Below are positions 1-12,703 of a DNA stretch of 52,788 nucleotides, piece by piece. The DNA comes from Rhizophlyctis rosea (Eukaryota; Chytridiomycota; Chytridiomycetes; Rhizophlyctidales; Rhizophlyctidaceae): NCBI GenBank assembly GCA_027596075.1, contig JADGJC010000280.1, positions 2,374 through 55,161 on the forward strand, written 5' to 3'. The notes below the pieces were generated by a model, which did not search any database, had not been told where the DNA came from, and worked only from the letters and a program-made list of their open reading frames with translations. Positions within the stretch are counted from its first letter, which is position 1, and the number at the start of each line of letters is the position of its first letter. Position numbers and translations under genes: made by a program.

Positions 1-726
1 AAAAAAAAAAAAAAAAAAAGGAAGGGGCCGAACCAGCAACAACCAAGCAGAAAGAGCATCGAGTAATTGGTGATGACCTACGCAGAGTGCAACAAACCTT
101 TGTACACCTGGCTTTGCTCATATGGCCGTTGTCCCACACATAGGTTGCAATCAAGATCAGCTGTTAAGCAAGAAATGAATGACCAAAGCAACAGCGCCAC
201 ACAAATACCATTGCAGGAAAAAAAAAGAAGAGAAATACCAAGCAGGCTTTCCATTTCGCCTGCCAGAGTGAACTGGTGGGGGGTAAGGATCCATCTTGCA
301 GCAATCACAGGAACTGACAGGGATCATGTTTCCGCCGTCACATTCTTTTAGATGGACATGATCATCAAATTTTGTTAAACAATAATGCATGACATAGCAT
401 CCAGCCCGCGATATCCAAAAGGCGAAAAAAGGAAAATCGAGTTGCAGTTCTATCGGGAGCCTGTTTGTATCCAATCCTTTCCCGCTTTCCTTGTGCATTC
501 TCTTGCACACTCCACATTAGCCCAAGCTGATTGACATATCATCAGGCCAAGTCTCAGAAAGTGCGTAAAGGTGGGACAAAAGGAACATGATCCACATACG
601 GAAGTGGGCACTGTCGTGATGCGGAACTCGTCCATAAACAATCAAGACATCCCCAACACATTTCCAATATCAATCAAAAGCCACCAAAGAACTTTCAACA
701 AAGAAAAAAACAGAAAAACTCGTATA
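1..726. other. No supportable gene; window edge with poly(A) tract
   Basis: The window opens with a 19-base A run. Several short open frames exist on both strands here (the longest about 117 codons, minus strand, 157-510). None shows a recognisable domain, codon bias like the neighbours or a convincing splice pattern. The stretch may hold the end of a gene lying outside the window, but nothing can be assigned. Confidence 0.4.
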
Positions 727-732
727 TTTATT
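727..732 (-). terminator. AATAAA polyadenylation-type signal
   Basis: Reading the minus strand, AATAAA occurs about 255 nt after the stop codon of the MYND-finger gene that ends at 987, in an AT-rich stretch. Its position fits a poly(A) signal for that transcript. The motif is short, so this is an inference. Confidence 0.3.
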
Positions 733-986
733 CTAGAGAGATGAAAGGGTATAGAGGAAATCCAAACTAAAACAGTAAACAAAAAACAAAAACAAAAGAA
801 TAACATGGGCACAAACGCCACACAAAAAACGTCTCAAAGAGAGAAACCACATCGTAAAAACAAAAAGACTGTAACTATCACAATACCAAACTACTGCACT
901 ACTAAACATTCCCCCAAAAAACCCCATCATCATATTCATCATCACAAGTCTCTCCCATCTATACAATCTAAAATCCCACCTGCACT

Positions 987-3360
987 CTACGCCCACAACC
1001 CCCCAACACTCCTACTCCTCGTATGGCCCCCTCCCATACTCCCAACTCTCGCACTACACCCCCCAGCATGAACCCCCAAACACTCCTCATCACAAAACAC
1101 CCCCCCACACCCCGGCTCACACTTCACAACCCCTTCCCCACCCGTCATCATACAGCAACTCGCACATTGAATCTTCACGCTACTCCTCCTAGAAAGAGTC
1201 AACCGACGCGTTAAAGTGACGAAAGAGAAAACGTTTGCTGCGGATGTTGGTGTCGGGGTGTTGTGTGGGAGGGAGGGGGAGATGGTGGTTGGTGTAGATG
1301 TTTTCGAGGAGAAGTAAGACCCGATGCTTCCCGTTGATGGGCCGGAACGCGACGGTGAGGGTGTCTGCGAGCTCGCGCGGGCGTCGATAGAAAGCGGGAG
1401 GAGGCGTTGAAAGGATTGCGGGGAGTAGACGGTGTCGAGGAAGGGGACAACGCTTTGCGGTGGTTGTTGTGGTGGCATGGAGGATCCTCTCCGAGTGCGA
1501 GAAAGCGTGCCGGTGGTTGGTGGGGGTTGGGCGCGGGATTTGCGGGCCGTGTCGAGCTCGGCGAGGGTGTCGCGGCCGATGTGGAACATGCCTAGGAGGC
1601 TGCGGCAGGCGTCTTCGCGGCGACGTTCTACGTCGACGATTGCGAGCTGTTTTGTAAACGCGTGAAAAGTCAGTATTGCTGGGAGTATCAGCATATTGTT
1701 CATTGACAATAACACAAACCTGCAACGCAACAGTCCTCTTCCCACCCTCCTTCTCCACAACATCCGCCCTCGCCAACGCATCCTCCAAATAACCCGCCGC
1801 CTCATCCAACAACACCTTGATCTCAGGCACACCCTCCTTCTTCAAATGCAGAACCGCAACAGGTGGGCTTGCAGCGCTCTCCACGCCGCCCGCGAACTCC
1901 AGTGCATACGAATATACCAGCCTACCAGCGTGAAGGAGGACAAGAGCATCGTCCGGGTCCGCAATGGAATCCGGGTTTGCGGCATCCAGCTGCTTGATGA
2001 CACCGACACATTGCCGGGCGTACGAAAGGGTTTCTTCCAGTGGGTGTTGAAGCTTGTGCGAGCAGGACATCATGTTTTTGTAAATTGCTCTGCAATGGCG
2101 AGAATAAGTTAGCAAAGAACATAATAACCACTCGATCGACTTCAAAACACCCACCTCTTGATCTCCGGAGGCGCCGTAAATTTCGCACTTTGCATCTCCT
2201 CCTCCCAAGGCCACTCAACCTCCAGAAGCTCCAACGCCCTCCGATGCGCATTGAAGCTACCATCAGCATCCCCAAACCGTCCCAAAGCCCTTCCCAAAAG
2301 CTCCTGCGCCTTGAAATGTCCCAACGGATCTACGTGCCCATGCGGTACCACACTTGTCGCCTCATCTCTAGTCTCCATGACTGCTTCTGCGATAGCAACC
2401 TCGTGGATTGTGACGAGCTTGGTACCGAGCTCGACTGCAAGATCTGATTCTTCCAAACGCATGGCCTCTTCGGCGGCCGCGGCGTAGAGATCTCGGAGCT
2501 CTTGCTCTCCGACACGGGCGTCTTTCGGGACGGCTACACAGCCGCGAACTCGCTCGTAGATGGAGATGGAGCACAAGTGGACGTGAAGTGCTTGGCGGAC
2601 GTTACCGGAGTCATACTGAAGAGAAGTTGTTTGAATTAATACCCATCATCTTGAAAATCTCAAAACAGAAATAAGATTTGTAGATAGTGCGAAGCCCCTC
2701 TTCATATCATGCGAATGACGACCCTGCGGTCATTTTGTCACTAATACTCACCATTGCCATACTGAGCGCCTGAGCCAATCGACCAATAGCAGCCAAAGCG
2801 GACGCCCTCCGAGCATCAAGCTGCGTCCCCCGTGCAATCGCACGACCCAAAACATTATCAACATCCTCACCAGGCACTTCCGGAGGCCTTTGCGTCAAAA
2901 TCCAAGCTCTCCACTGATTCTGCACATCAAACATCCCAAAACCCCTCGCAACAGCCCCAATCATATCCGCCGCCTGACCCAACACCTTCTTCACGCGAAC
3001 CGCCTCGAAAAACGCCGAGGCAGCAAGATAAGGGTCGATGGTATTCCGCGCGCAGGCGGAGGATAGCATGGCGATTAGGACGGGTTCTGATGACCAGTTT
3101 GAGAGAAGGAGGACGAGGGGTGTTGCTTCGCGTGCGGAGGCTTCCAGGGAACGGTGGGAAATTGTTGGGGAGGATGCGTCATCTTCGGTTGATGGGAAAG
3201 TACTGAGGAGGGTAGCGAGTTCGGCGAAAAGTGGGACGAAGTCGTCTGAGGTTAGGTCTCCCTCAGGAGAGAGGTTTGTTACGCGCCGGACAAATGAGTG
3301 TACTGCGGGCACGTCAAAAATCTTGTCGCTGGATGTCATGGTTGCTGAAGCTGAAGTCAA
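987..3360 (-). CDS. Protein with C-terminal MYND-like zinc finger
   Basis: Four exons (3360-2752, 2615-2155, 2089-1720, 1646-987) join in phase to about 699 residues. All three introns are GT-AG (136, 65 and 73 nt). The first two thirds are helical; a stretch around residues 195-330 resembles TPR or MIT-type repeats. Near the C-terminus the spacing C-x2-C-x13-C-x3-C-x3-FC-x3-C-x3-H-x3-C matches the eight ligands of a MYND finger, a module that usually binds proline-rich partners. A Ser/Thr/Pro-rich linker precedes it. In the linker (about 1390-1190) a second minus frame is also open and reads like folded protein, so the last exon may be incorrect there. I do not recognise a named orthologue. 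The MYND call is fairly good; the function is unknown. Confidence 0.7.
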
Positions 3361-5015
3361 ACCGGAATTGCACGCGTCTCACGGTTTTGCGAAACCCTTT
3401 ATATGCGTGAGTATGTTTACTGAGCCCTATGAACAGTGGCACGGGAACAAGTGTGAAAAGGCAGTGCGATATTATGCGGGAGGCGCGGCGGTGCGGTAAT
3501 GGGTTCACTATGCTCGGTGCAGGGCGGCGGCAGAGACGGGTGCTGTGACGTGCTTCCAGTGAGCAGTAAGGTATATCTTTCTTGGTAAAGTAAACAATTG
3601 GCACGTCAGCCAGTTAGTATGTTTACTCCGAAGTTGCAATCGGATCGGTTTGCCTCCCCCACTCACCAAGAAGCAGTATCTATTGCAATAGTAATGTGCG
3701 TGTGAGAATTGCAAAAATACGACTTCCGGACCGTGAGAAAAGTCGTTGAGAAGGAAGGGTCAGTCAAGAAGGAGGGTGTCAGTGTGTGTGAATGATAGGA
3801 TCGCGTGAAACCGTTCTCCTCCTTTGCACTCTCAGTCAGTTCAGAGAGGGTGCTCTTGATGATAACTCTCCAGTCTTTACAAGGAGTGTCTTTGCGCCTC
3901 CTTCCTTTCCCCCTCCGTTGGTTGTTGTTGCTGGAGTGATTCTTCAATTGACACAAGAGACAGGTTCAATCTTGCCATCACCCTTCTTTGCACAGTGCAC
4001 ACACGCCTCACCCTCTCTGTGCCCCTCTATCTGGACATGATGGTGCCCTGCTGCATTTGCAGGACAAGCATATGACCCGGACGCGTTGTTCTGGGTTGTT
4101 GAGGTTTGGGAGGAGGACCGGCGCCACATCATGCACAAACAGCAACAACCAACAAAGTCTCGTTTGTGCAAGGGCCCACTGCAGGCGGGGCGGGGCTTCT
4201 GTCAACCCACAAACCCAGGTCCCTGGGCCCAGATTGAATCGTGCCCTGGGGCACAAGGGTCAGCCTGCCGCATTGCCCGCCCCCCAAACGCGGTGGCCCG
4301 CGCTTGATTCAAGAGTCACACAGAACGGTGGGTTTGTGCCATTTTGGGTTCAATCACGTGCATCCTGGTGTACAACATGCATGGTGGCGTCCTTGTCCGT
4401 GCTTGCTTGCATAAGCAATTACATAAGGAGATGAGCTTCCTCCCCTTCACCATCTTCCGCACAATATTTAAATGCTCAAACCGCCCAACTTCCGAATATC
4501 TAACAAAGACGGCAAAAATATTGAGAGATGCTTCACGTTGATGCGGTGAAGTGACTATTGTCTCGCCATTCAGCAACAAGGTTTGGACAAATCATCAATT
4601 TCGCAAAAGACTGTCTACTCTATTCAACTTGTCTGGCGCTACTGCCTCATCGTTAAGGCGCATGAAATTCAACGCACAACTCGGGCATCGTACTTCATAT
4701 TCGGATTAATGGATTTTCTTCATCCATTCAATGAACACAAGATTTATACACTTATGATTTAAATACAGTAAGGCTATACATGAGATCGTCTTGCACAAAT
4801 TTGCACATTTCTCTCCCTATAGTGCTGGCGTATCCTTGTCTCCATATCTTCAAGAACACGGCGCGGCTGCAATCACGCTATGTTCAATAATTTAGATATT
4901 CGGACAGGACTTTGGAGAGCTTGGGCTCCATCTGCTTCTGGTCACGTTCTTCAACTCTGCCGGCAAGCATTTCAATCAGATTATCCGGCGAGAAGTAACT
5001 ACACAGGCATGGATT
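3361..5015. other. Intergenic, no supportable gene
   Basis: This 1.65 kb lies upstream of the MYND gene and downstream of the small PPPPY gene, both on the minus strand. Open frames are short and unconserved in appearance. About 4,140-4,300 is GC-rich with short C/G runs. ATTTAAAT occurs near 4465 and 4757. I see no RNA gene or repeat. Confidence 0.5.
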
Positions 5016-5486
5016 TTACCTGATCTTCTCCGCCTCCCCTTCCTCCCGCATCCTCCTCACCCTCTTCCAAACACTCTTCGGCACCGCCTTCTTCCACCCC
5101 GGCACAGTAGCATCCAAAAAAACTTTGAACACATCAGGATGCTTGATCCAAAGAAGTGCATTCTCCCTGAACACACCACCCGCGTCCAATAGGAAAATCG
5201 TCGCTACGGGAGTGGAGGTGCCGGGGTAAAACCCCGCTTTACAGGCATGCATGAGCGAGAGGGAGTTGGTGAAAAGTGCGTGGGAGATGGGTGGAGGCAG
5301 AGTGGAGAGGAGGGCGCTTTCGATGGGTGTTAGGGAGGATTTTGAAGAGGAGGCAGAAGCGGGCGGGGAAGTGGAGGTCGGGGTCGGTGGTTGGTATGGA
5401 GGTGGAGGCAACTCCAAACTGTAGTCTGGGGGCAGAAGGCTCTCTTTTTTACCGGCGAGTTCCGACTGTGACATCTTTTCAGCCAT
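5016..5486 (-). CDS. Small hypothetical protein with PPPPY motif
   Basis: The ATG at 5486 gives a 156-residue protein starting MAEKMSQSELAGKK. The frame stays open upstream, but that extension runs into the divergent IWR1 promoter, so I chose the downstream start. Residues about 20-50 are Pro/Ser/Thr-rich and include PPPPY, a possible WW-domain ligand. The second half is compact, with an aliphatic stretch (VATIFLLDAGG) and a basic C-terminus (WKRVRRMREEG). Codon use in the C-terminal half matches neighbouring genes, which supports a real protein. I recognise no family. Confidence 0.55.
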   Translation of the reverse strand: MAEKMSQSELAGKKESLLPPDYSLELPPPPYQPPTPTSTSPPASASSSKSSLTPIESALLSTLPPPISHALFTNSLSLMHACKAGFYPGTSTPVATIFLLDAGGVFRENALLWIKHPDVFKVFLDATVPGWKKAVPKSVWKRVRRMREEGEAEKIR

Positions 5487-5801
5487 CCCTATAAGACTAT
5501 GCTTGCAGTCGAAGACAGAGATACTTGGATATCTGCAGAGAGATGTAGGTGGTCGTTCCCAAGATGACCAGCCAAAAGGAGGAGTTGCGGTGAAACTATA
5601 GGTATGGGGTGTATTTCTAGTGTATTTATTACAGGCCCGTCTCGTGGTTCTCTCCCTGTGATCGCGATGACGATACACTGCCAAGCCACACGTCCGGCCC
5701 ACATCCGAGCTTGTGCTCATAATGTTTTTCTCAACTTTTCCCATTCACACGCTTCAGACGCTTCCCTTCCATCCACTTCACTTGAAACTACTCTACTCAC
5801 G

Positions 5802-7458
5802 ATGGCGACAGCAACAGAAGATACCAACCAATGGTCAACCACCATACTGAGGGTGAAGCGGAAACGGGACTCGTCGCCAGTACATGCACTCGGTATTTCT
5901 CAGACAAAAGACGGTTTCACCCCACTGTAAACAAAGGAATCTAATAATAGCCCAACAACAGTCGTCGCGGAACAGACCTCAAAGAAAGTCAGAACAAAGC
6001 AACCAGAAGGTACTGCTTTGTTGATGACAATGCACCTTGTGCCTTACCCATTGCGCTTATGGCCACAAAACAAAAGGTGCTCCCCGTACATTCCGTCTGG
6101 CCGGAACGGTGTCCGCAAGTGCCTTTGACGACCCACTTCGTGTGCAGGTAGCTCCACAATTTGGACAATCATGATTGATTTGGGAGCTATAATCTAATTA
6201 CCAATAACACAGGAACTGGTTGCGCAAGCAAGGACTGCACGAGGACGACCAGAATCAATCGTTCCTCCGCGTACTCCGGAGAAGAAACGGTCGTTTGATG
6301 AAGAACATGGTCCAGAGGTGAATTGAACATCTTCAGAATCCCATGATCGCCTCGGCCGGTTCTCATCTGAATGCCATGTATAGCACCGACCGACTAGAGA
6401 GGCGACATACAGAGTCGTGCACAGCCGGCGCAAGCTCGACCACCAATCAGAAGGCTCTCAATATCAGGTACTTCTCCGCTGCTGATGACATAATGTCAGG
6501 AACCATCCATCTGAAAAACACCCAAAAGTTCATTGATGTTGAGGAAAAAGAACAAAAGGCGACCAGTTCGTGGTGAGCGACGATTTCAAAGACATAAAGA
6601 CATGCAAGTTGTCACTTTGTCATATGATTCTAATCACCGAATCAGGCGAGACAGCATCCCCCGCGTAAAATCATCCAAAAAACCCGAACAACCCGATCCA
6701 ACCGCCGACAAGCTCGCGTCCCTCATGCCCATGCTGCAAGATTACCTGAAACGTAATGCAGAAACTCTCGTCTTCCCCACTTCCCACCCCCTCAGCTCCA
6801 ACTGACTCCAACCTACCAGTATCCCAAGGCGTCGTAATCGACACCAACAGTACAACCTTCAACACCCCTCAAAACATCACAGCCAACACAGAAGCAACCA
6901 GCATGGCCCTGGACACCGACACATACGACATTTACTTCCAAGACGATTCTGCACAGCTATCATCAACCGATCGCGTTGCGGGACTGTAAGTGCAATATTA
7001 ATTCGGTTCCAAAAACAAGAAATGCCATCATTCATTCTTCCTGACCCAAGCGAGTGGGATCTCGACATACTCGGCGACGTGGACTCGGACGATGACGTGA
7101 GAGACGACAGCAGTGAGGATTCCAATGGTAAGAGTCTAACAAATCGTTCTGACAGGACTCCTTGAGATTTGCATTTTTTTTTGCTACAACCAATGTGACA
7201 AATATCCCTCCATCCGAAACCAAACACAGCCGAAGATTACTACACGCACGACTACCCAGAGGCATCAGACAACGAGGAAGAGCCGGAATCAGGTAAAAAT
7301 GAAGCCCTTGCTTCCATCACATCAATGACAACAGTTGAAAGACACCACCTGACAAACCATAACATCTTCACACAGATCCATGGGGCCTAGAAGACGACCA
7401 CAGACAATCAGATTCAGACAGTGAGGGCGAGTTTGGGGTTTACGACAGGTTCTATTGA
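5802..7458 (+). CDS. IWR1: RNA polymerase II nuclear import factor Iwr1
   Basis: Iwr1 (human SLC7A6OS) binds assembled RNA polymerase II and carries it into the nucleus. The N-terminus has the family signature ILRVKRKRD at residues 15-23. The C-terminal Iwr1 motif is spread over the last exons: YDIYF, then EWDLDILGDVDSDDD, then EDYYTHDYPE and a final acidic tail ending DRFY. Clear exons are 5802-5892, 5962-6009, 6077-6147, 6213-6317, 6892-6985, 7051-7127, 7230-7292 and 7376-7458, all in phase. Between 6318 and 6891 there are two or three further small exons (near 6413-6467, 6530-6565 and 6645-6752) that I place less surely. The gene is divergent from the PPPPY gene and convergent with UFD2. 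High intron density in an acidic protein is the only unusual point. Confidence 0.88.
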
Positions 7459-7664
7459 AAGTAAAAAGCACAAACTGCAATCGGGAGTATCGCAAGACAT
7501 GTACAAAATGACGATGAACCGCTCTTATGTGTGCAAACGAAAAACAATGTAATCATGGTTGGGATTTTTATATGCAGATTTTTCAAGAGCTCAGCTATAT
7601 AAAACATGACACATCATGCAAATGAAACAAGTACACGCCCCATTACGTTTCTTCGTCAAACATC

Positions 7665-10600
7665 TCAGGTCTCCATCGGAACCGGTCCATCCCCCGACCC
7701 CCCTTTCCTTTGACCCCTCCTCCATTCATCAATCTGGCCTTTCAGCTCCTCGTCTAGCAATTCGGGAAAAGTAAAAATCAGACACGATGGAAGGGGGGCA
7801 GTAAAAGAGATTTGGAAAAAAAAACTTACTCGGAATAACCATATCGATTGAAAGAGGTTGACGGTTGAACTGTGTATGGGGTGGATATGGGAGCCCAATG
7901 AGCATTTTATTTACGCGCATATCACGGTTGGGTAACAACAAAACATCGCAGCCCTCCCAACTTACCGGATCCTGAGCACCCGACAACAAATACGTCTTGA
8001 TCGTCGACCGGTCCACCGTCTGTCCGCTCGTGGGAAGAATGACCGGGTCTTCCATGAGAGTAGCCATCAATGGATCTAAATGCACACAAAAAAAGAAATT
8101 GAGTGGGTCGAAAAGACGGACGTCCACCAAAACCAAAAAAAAAAAAAAAGAAAGACAACACATACCCAAAAACTCATCCGGAACCTCCCCAAGCTCCTCC
8201 TCCTCCGCCGCCTCACTCCGAATCGCCTCCTCAACCCTCGCAACAAAATCAAATATCGGATCCAGCTCGCTCTACACCAAAAAAACACATTAACTCATCT
8301 CCCCACCCACACTCCCCCTCTCAAAAACACCCACCTGACTCTTCAACCGATTCTTCATCAAAATCCCCGCCGCCCGATTAAAATGATCCTTACTATACGA
8401 CCTCCCATCCTTCGCCACAGCACTGATGAACTCCGTCCGATCCCCCAAATGCGCAAAGATCTCCATCAATTCGTTGAGGAGCTTCTTTGGGTCGAAGCGG
8501 TATTTCTCGGGGTTTTTTACCTGGACATAAAAAAAAGTGTCAGAAATTCGGAGGGCGAAATTGATTTTGACCTTCACAGCGTCCAGCGAGGGAGGGGAAG
8601 GGACGAACATGACGCATAAAAGAAACAGGGATTTGACAAACCTTCAACTCAGTACACTTCGGCCCAACCAACGCCGCCAAGTTATAATCCAACATGGCCG
8701 CCAACAGAGACACAATCTCCGGCGCCAAGAACGGCTCCACAATCTCCTTGTTGGCCGTCATGTACTGGAACATATGCACCGTCTCGTTGCCCAAATACAT
8801 GCACGACTGCGCCTGTCGTTCCATTTGCGCGAGCGTGCCTTCGCGTTCTTGGCGTTGCCGTTGGGCTTCCTGGGTTTCGGCCGCCTGCGGTGGGTAAGAT
8901 GTGTGGGGTGAGATTCGGAGGGGACGGTATGTGGCGATTTTCCGATGGTGCAGTAAGGAAAGCTCTATACTCACGGGAGTCTCAAGTTCATTTTGAATAG
9001 TTTGAATCTCCTTAAGCTTCGACAACGCCTCGCCCAACAAATACGTAGTATCATGCATCAACATATTCACAAACTGTACAAAGAAGTCCCGGTTCCTAAA
9101 AACACCAAGGCAATACCCATCAAACATTCAAACGCCACCTGCAAAACCAACGCACTCAAAGTCCCCACCTGCTCTGCACAACAACCTGCTCCCGATGTCC
9201 AGCATCATCCCAAATCGTCTTCAAAATCTGCGAAATATTATACCGGATGTTGAACTTATCGTAGAACTGCGACGACATGCCCGTGTGCTCCACATCTGAT
9301 TTATCGCCGGTTAGACGGGTTGTCCTCACTCAAGTCGAGATAACGGCAACCAATCAAGGCAAACGAACCAATATACATCCGCATCAACGAAGAGACGAGG
9401 TACTGCTTCGCCAACGGGTGGGTAAAGAAAACAAGGTCAAGTTTCGGACCGGTGGATTCACCATTTCTCGTCCGATAGAGTGGCAACGTGAAGAAATAAA
9501 GAATCTGTGATACGACTCGTCAATTCGCATGCTTCTTTATTGATGATCTGTTTATGAACTCACCTCCACCAATCTACTCTTCAGATACGGATTCTTCACA
9601 TACTGTGGGTTTTGCAGGAATACCATGCTGAAGGTCAATATCTCGTCTCGCGGTTGGTTTTCGAAGAGGGTGGGTTGGTATCTGCAATGAAGACATTCTT
9701 TCCGAATCAGTTGCAAGACACAAGGAAATCTTAAACTTCCAACACTTACCGGCAAATGAATAGGTAAAACTCGCAGATGTCGTCCACGATCCACTCCGGA
9801 AGGTTTGAGAATGTCGCCGGAGCGTCTTGCGGTAAAGGAACCAAGTTGATACTGCACACAAAATAAGTACATCGTTTCCCAACACAAATACCACCCCAAA
9901 AAACCTACCCAGTCGTATCACCCCTTGCCACCCGTCCCCACTGCACCGCATCCGGCACAGCCTTCCCCCCCGGAGGCGGATACTTAACCGCCTCCTGCCC
10001 CAAACTCGCACACCTCACCAAAAACATCATCACCAACCCATAAAACCTCATCGAATGCTCCACAACCGCCGGATCCATCAACGCCGCTTCCATCGCCAAC
10101 CGGTCCGCAACCATCTTATCCAACTGCGCCTGGAACCTCTTGAAAATCATCTCCTGCATGCTTCCCGCTGGTCCCGCCCACCGCCCACTATCCCTCTCAG
10201 CTCGCATCCGTTTAACCGCCTTCAACAACTCTTCCTGCTGTTTGATCAAATCCGTGTAATGTCGAATGGTGCTCAAAAGACCGTAGTGGTGCATCGCCAA
10301 CGTCAGGAAAAAGACGTCCGACACGAAGTTTGGTGGGCTCGGATTTGGGTTCGCCGATTTCCATTCTTTCAGGTACGCTTCATACGTCTCTTTGTCCGAG
10401 TTGATTTTCGTCTCCTCCGTTACATCCAATCGATCCGAATAAGCGAGATAATCAGGATCTACCAAATGGATTCGGCTCATATTGGAATTCATGATGGGAT
10501 CGCAGAGCTTCAGACAAACTCGGAGAAGGTTGAACATGAACCCATCCGAAGACACCTCGCTCATCTCCACATGCATCCTTCCTCTGGCCTTGTTCGCCTT

Positions 10601-12403
10601 CACTACTCCGGATATGTACTGAATGACCCCTTCACGCGACTCGGGACTCGCTCGGATAATGGCTTCTACGATGTTCTTCAAATTGTTCTGCGTGTGCAAA
10701 TGTCATTTCTTTCGCTTATCCAAAGATTGCAGACCGGTTTCCAGCGCACCTGGATAGTTTCCGTGATTCCACGCAACGATCCCCACGCACTCTTGACATC
10801 TCCCGGATTCCGCGCGCCCAATCCTTCATGCCCAGCACCTTCGCCAAAAGCCATCGGGTTGGAGGATGCGAAGTATGTGTCTCCTATTGCTGGGTCGGCG
10901 TCCGGAAAGACCGTTGGACGGGCGAAGAACGGACCGAGCAACGTCAAAACTTCAATAGTCTTTGCGGGAATGTTGGGGGGATTCCAGTTTCGTAGAGATG
11001 GAAGCTGAGGTACCGGTATGTCAATCAACATAATAAGTTCCATTCTCCAATAAAATGGTGACTTACCACGGCTGCCACAGGTTTCAAAGAGGTGATTGTG
11101 AGCATTGCCTATTGAATATTCATAAGGGTTTGCTCGGCACGATGGGCGGACGAGGTGAAAGCTCACCCGAATGGGGGTCTGATAGTCCTTTGTGATGTTC
11201 TGACTTCTCATGTTCGCAACCAGACCATTCACCAATGGCCCAACAATCTCATTCAAACCCTCCTTTTCGTAATGCGTTACAAACTCCTCCAGGAAAGCTT
11301 GCGGAAGGAAATCATCTGCATTTGGAAGGAGAAGCCTTGGTGCTAGATATGCGAATCCTTGCTCGGCCACACTGTGAATGGTTTAGTAAAATGCATTCAA
11401 AAGCCATCGGCGGACAATCCTCTCTCTTTACCTTTGCACTTGGGGAAAGCTGTCAGCCATCTCCGGGTTGATCACCAAACCACTGTAGTTCAGCAACAGC
11501 CCCCTGGCGGCCTCCAAAGTCTCCCGCCTGCGCGCCGCGATGGCTTGCACCTTTTCATCACCCTTGGCCCGCTCCACCATATCGTTCAATATTGATTGCT
11601 GCTTGCGTGTTCGTCCCCATGCCCCAACCAGGTAGTCAAAAAGCGGCACGGCATTGGAATCAGCGTTTTCTGGTAACGATAGTCGCGCATACAGAACTTG
11701 CCCCATTGTTGAGGACGTGATTTTCAAAGGGAGGTTTTCTGATTGTAATTCTTCCACTACGCCGCCAAGGTATTTGTATCCTTCGGGTACGGATCCTTCC
11801 TGCAGGGTGCTCTTAGCGTAAAAATAGAAAAGTCACGAACATCAAGTCTTACGTTCAGAGTGCATAAGAAAATACGTGTCAGAGCGCCGTTTTCCCAGTC
11901 TTCGTCCGTTTGTGCTGACCACCGCTGAACTTGGCTATTCAGGGAATGTGGAGAGGGTTTGGGAGAGGAGGTGGTGAGCGGTGTTTCGGCTGGGGGCTTA
12001 GGCGTTTGGGATGCAGGCTGCGACCATGGCGATTAGTTGACGTCTCAATTGAACGCCAAATACAGAAGTTTCAGGATACTTACTTTGGGTGTAGGGGGTT
12101 TACGGTCAATGTCCATAGCGGAGGGTACGGTGCGGGCCGGCGTAGAAGCAGTAGGAGCGGCGGGGGTGGATGGGTGCGAAGGTGGTGTGGGAGTGGAAGC
12201 ACCTGAAGAACCAGCATCAGATGACGCGGATTGCCTGCTTAGTGCTTCCAGTTTCGCCAGACGTCTCGCTCTGATCTATGTATGAGGGATGACGGTAAAC
12301 AATAACTCCTAGCCCTGTTGAAAGTCAGAGCCTTCTTCCTCATTCGCAATATCACCTGGTCCATGGCCACCTTATCGTTATCAACATCCATATTGTCGCT
12401 CAT
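7665..12403 (-). CDS. UFD2: Ubiquitin chain elongation factor E4, U-box (Ufd2)
   Basis: Ufd2/UBE4 extends ubiquitin chains on substrates handed on by Cdc48. The start is [11 protein letters not shown] at 12403; exon 2 (12275-12084) has [12 protein letters not shown], and exon 3 (to 11853) contains [14 protein letters not shown], typical of the N-terminal Ufd2 region. The long core exons (11.4-9.9 kb) carry the helical Ufd2P core, including PNADDFLPQ and [11 protein letters not shown]. The C-terminal U-box is split by introns: [19 protein letters not shown], a junction after [16 protein letters not shown], then [14 protein letters not shown]. The stop is at 7665. I count about 15 exons, with small introns of which one holds a 14-base A run on the plus strand (near 8140). 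The 5' end is 300 bp from the divergent TMEM138 start. Confidence 0.93.
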
Positions 12404-12703
12404 TGTGGAAAGAGTGTCTATATGAAAGTGGTATTAGCAGGGTTTTACTGGGAAGAAACTCTTAGGAACGACAGTCAATTTGGAGATTGGGATTGGATTG
12501 GGATGGTGAACTGTAGGTCTGTCTGCGACTGGACTCAAGTGACACGGGGTCATGTGACACTTACGAGGGTGACGCGTGGGTGTGGCGCAAACGCGTAGCA
12601 AAGCTCAGGGTCCTCTTCTCCTCAACAGATCTTCCCCCTTCCCTTCGAACTTCCTTACAATCCCTTCCTATCACCAAAATCAATCTCCAACAAGTACACC
12701 ATA
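12404..12703. promoter_or_regulatory. Shared divergent promoter UFD2/TMEM138
   Basis: Exactly 300 bp separate the ATG of UFD2 (minus) and the ATG of TMEM138 (plus). No open frame of note lies here, so it should hold both promoters. A CGTGACAC-like repeat (gtgacacgg, gtgacactt) near 12540-12565 is visible, but I cannot assign a factor. Confidence 0.5.

Noticed and set aside
157..510. 117-codon minus-strand open frame near the window start
   Set aside because: No domain, no codon pattern like neighbouring genes, low-complexity apolar end; overlapped by unrelated open frames.
5487..5744. 86-codon N-terminal extension of the PPPPY protein
   Set aside because: It would cover the divergent IWR1 leader and lacks the composition of the rest of the protein.
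10055..11008. 317-codon plus-strand frame
   Set aside because: Antisense to conserved UFD2 core exons.
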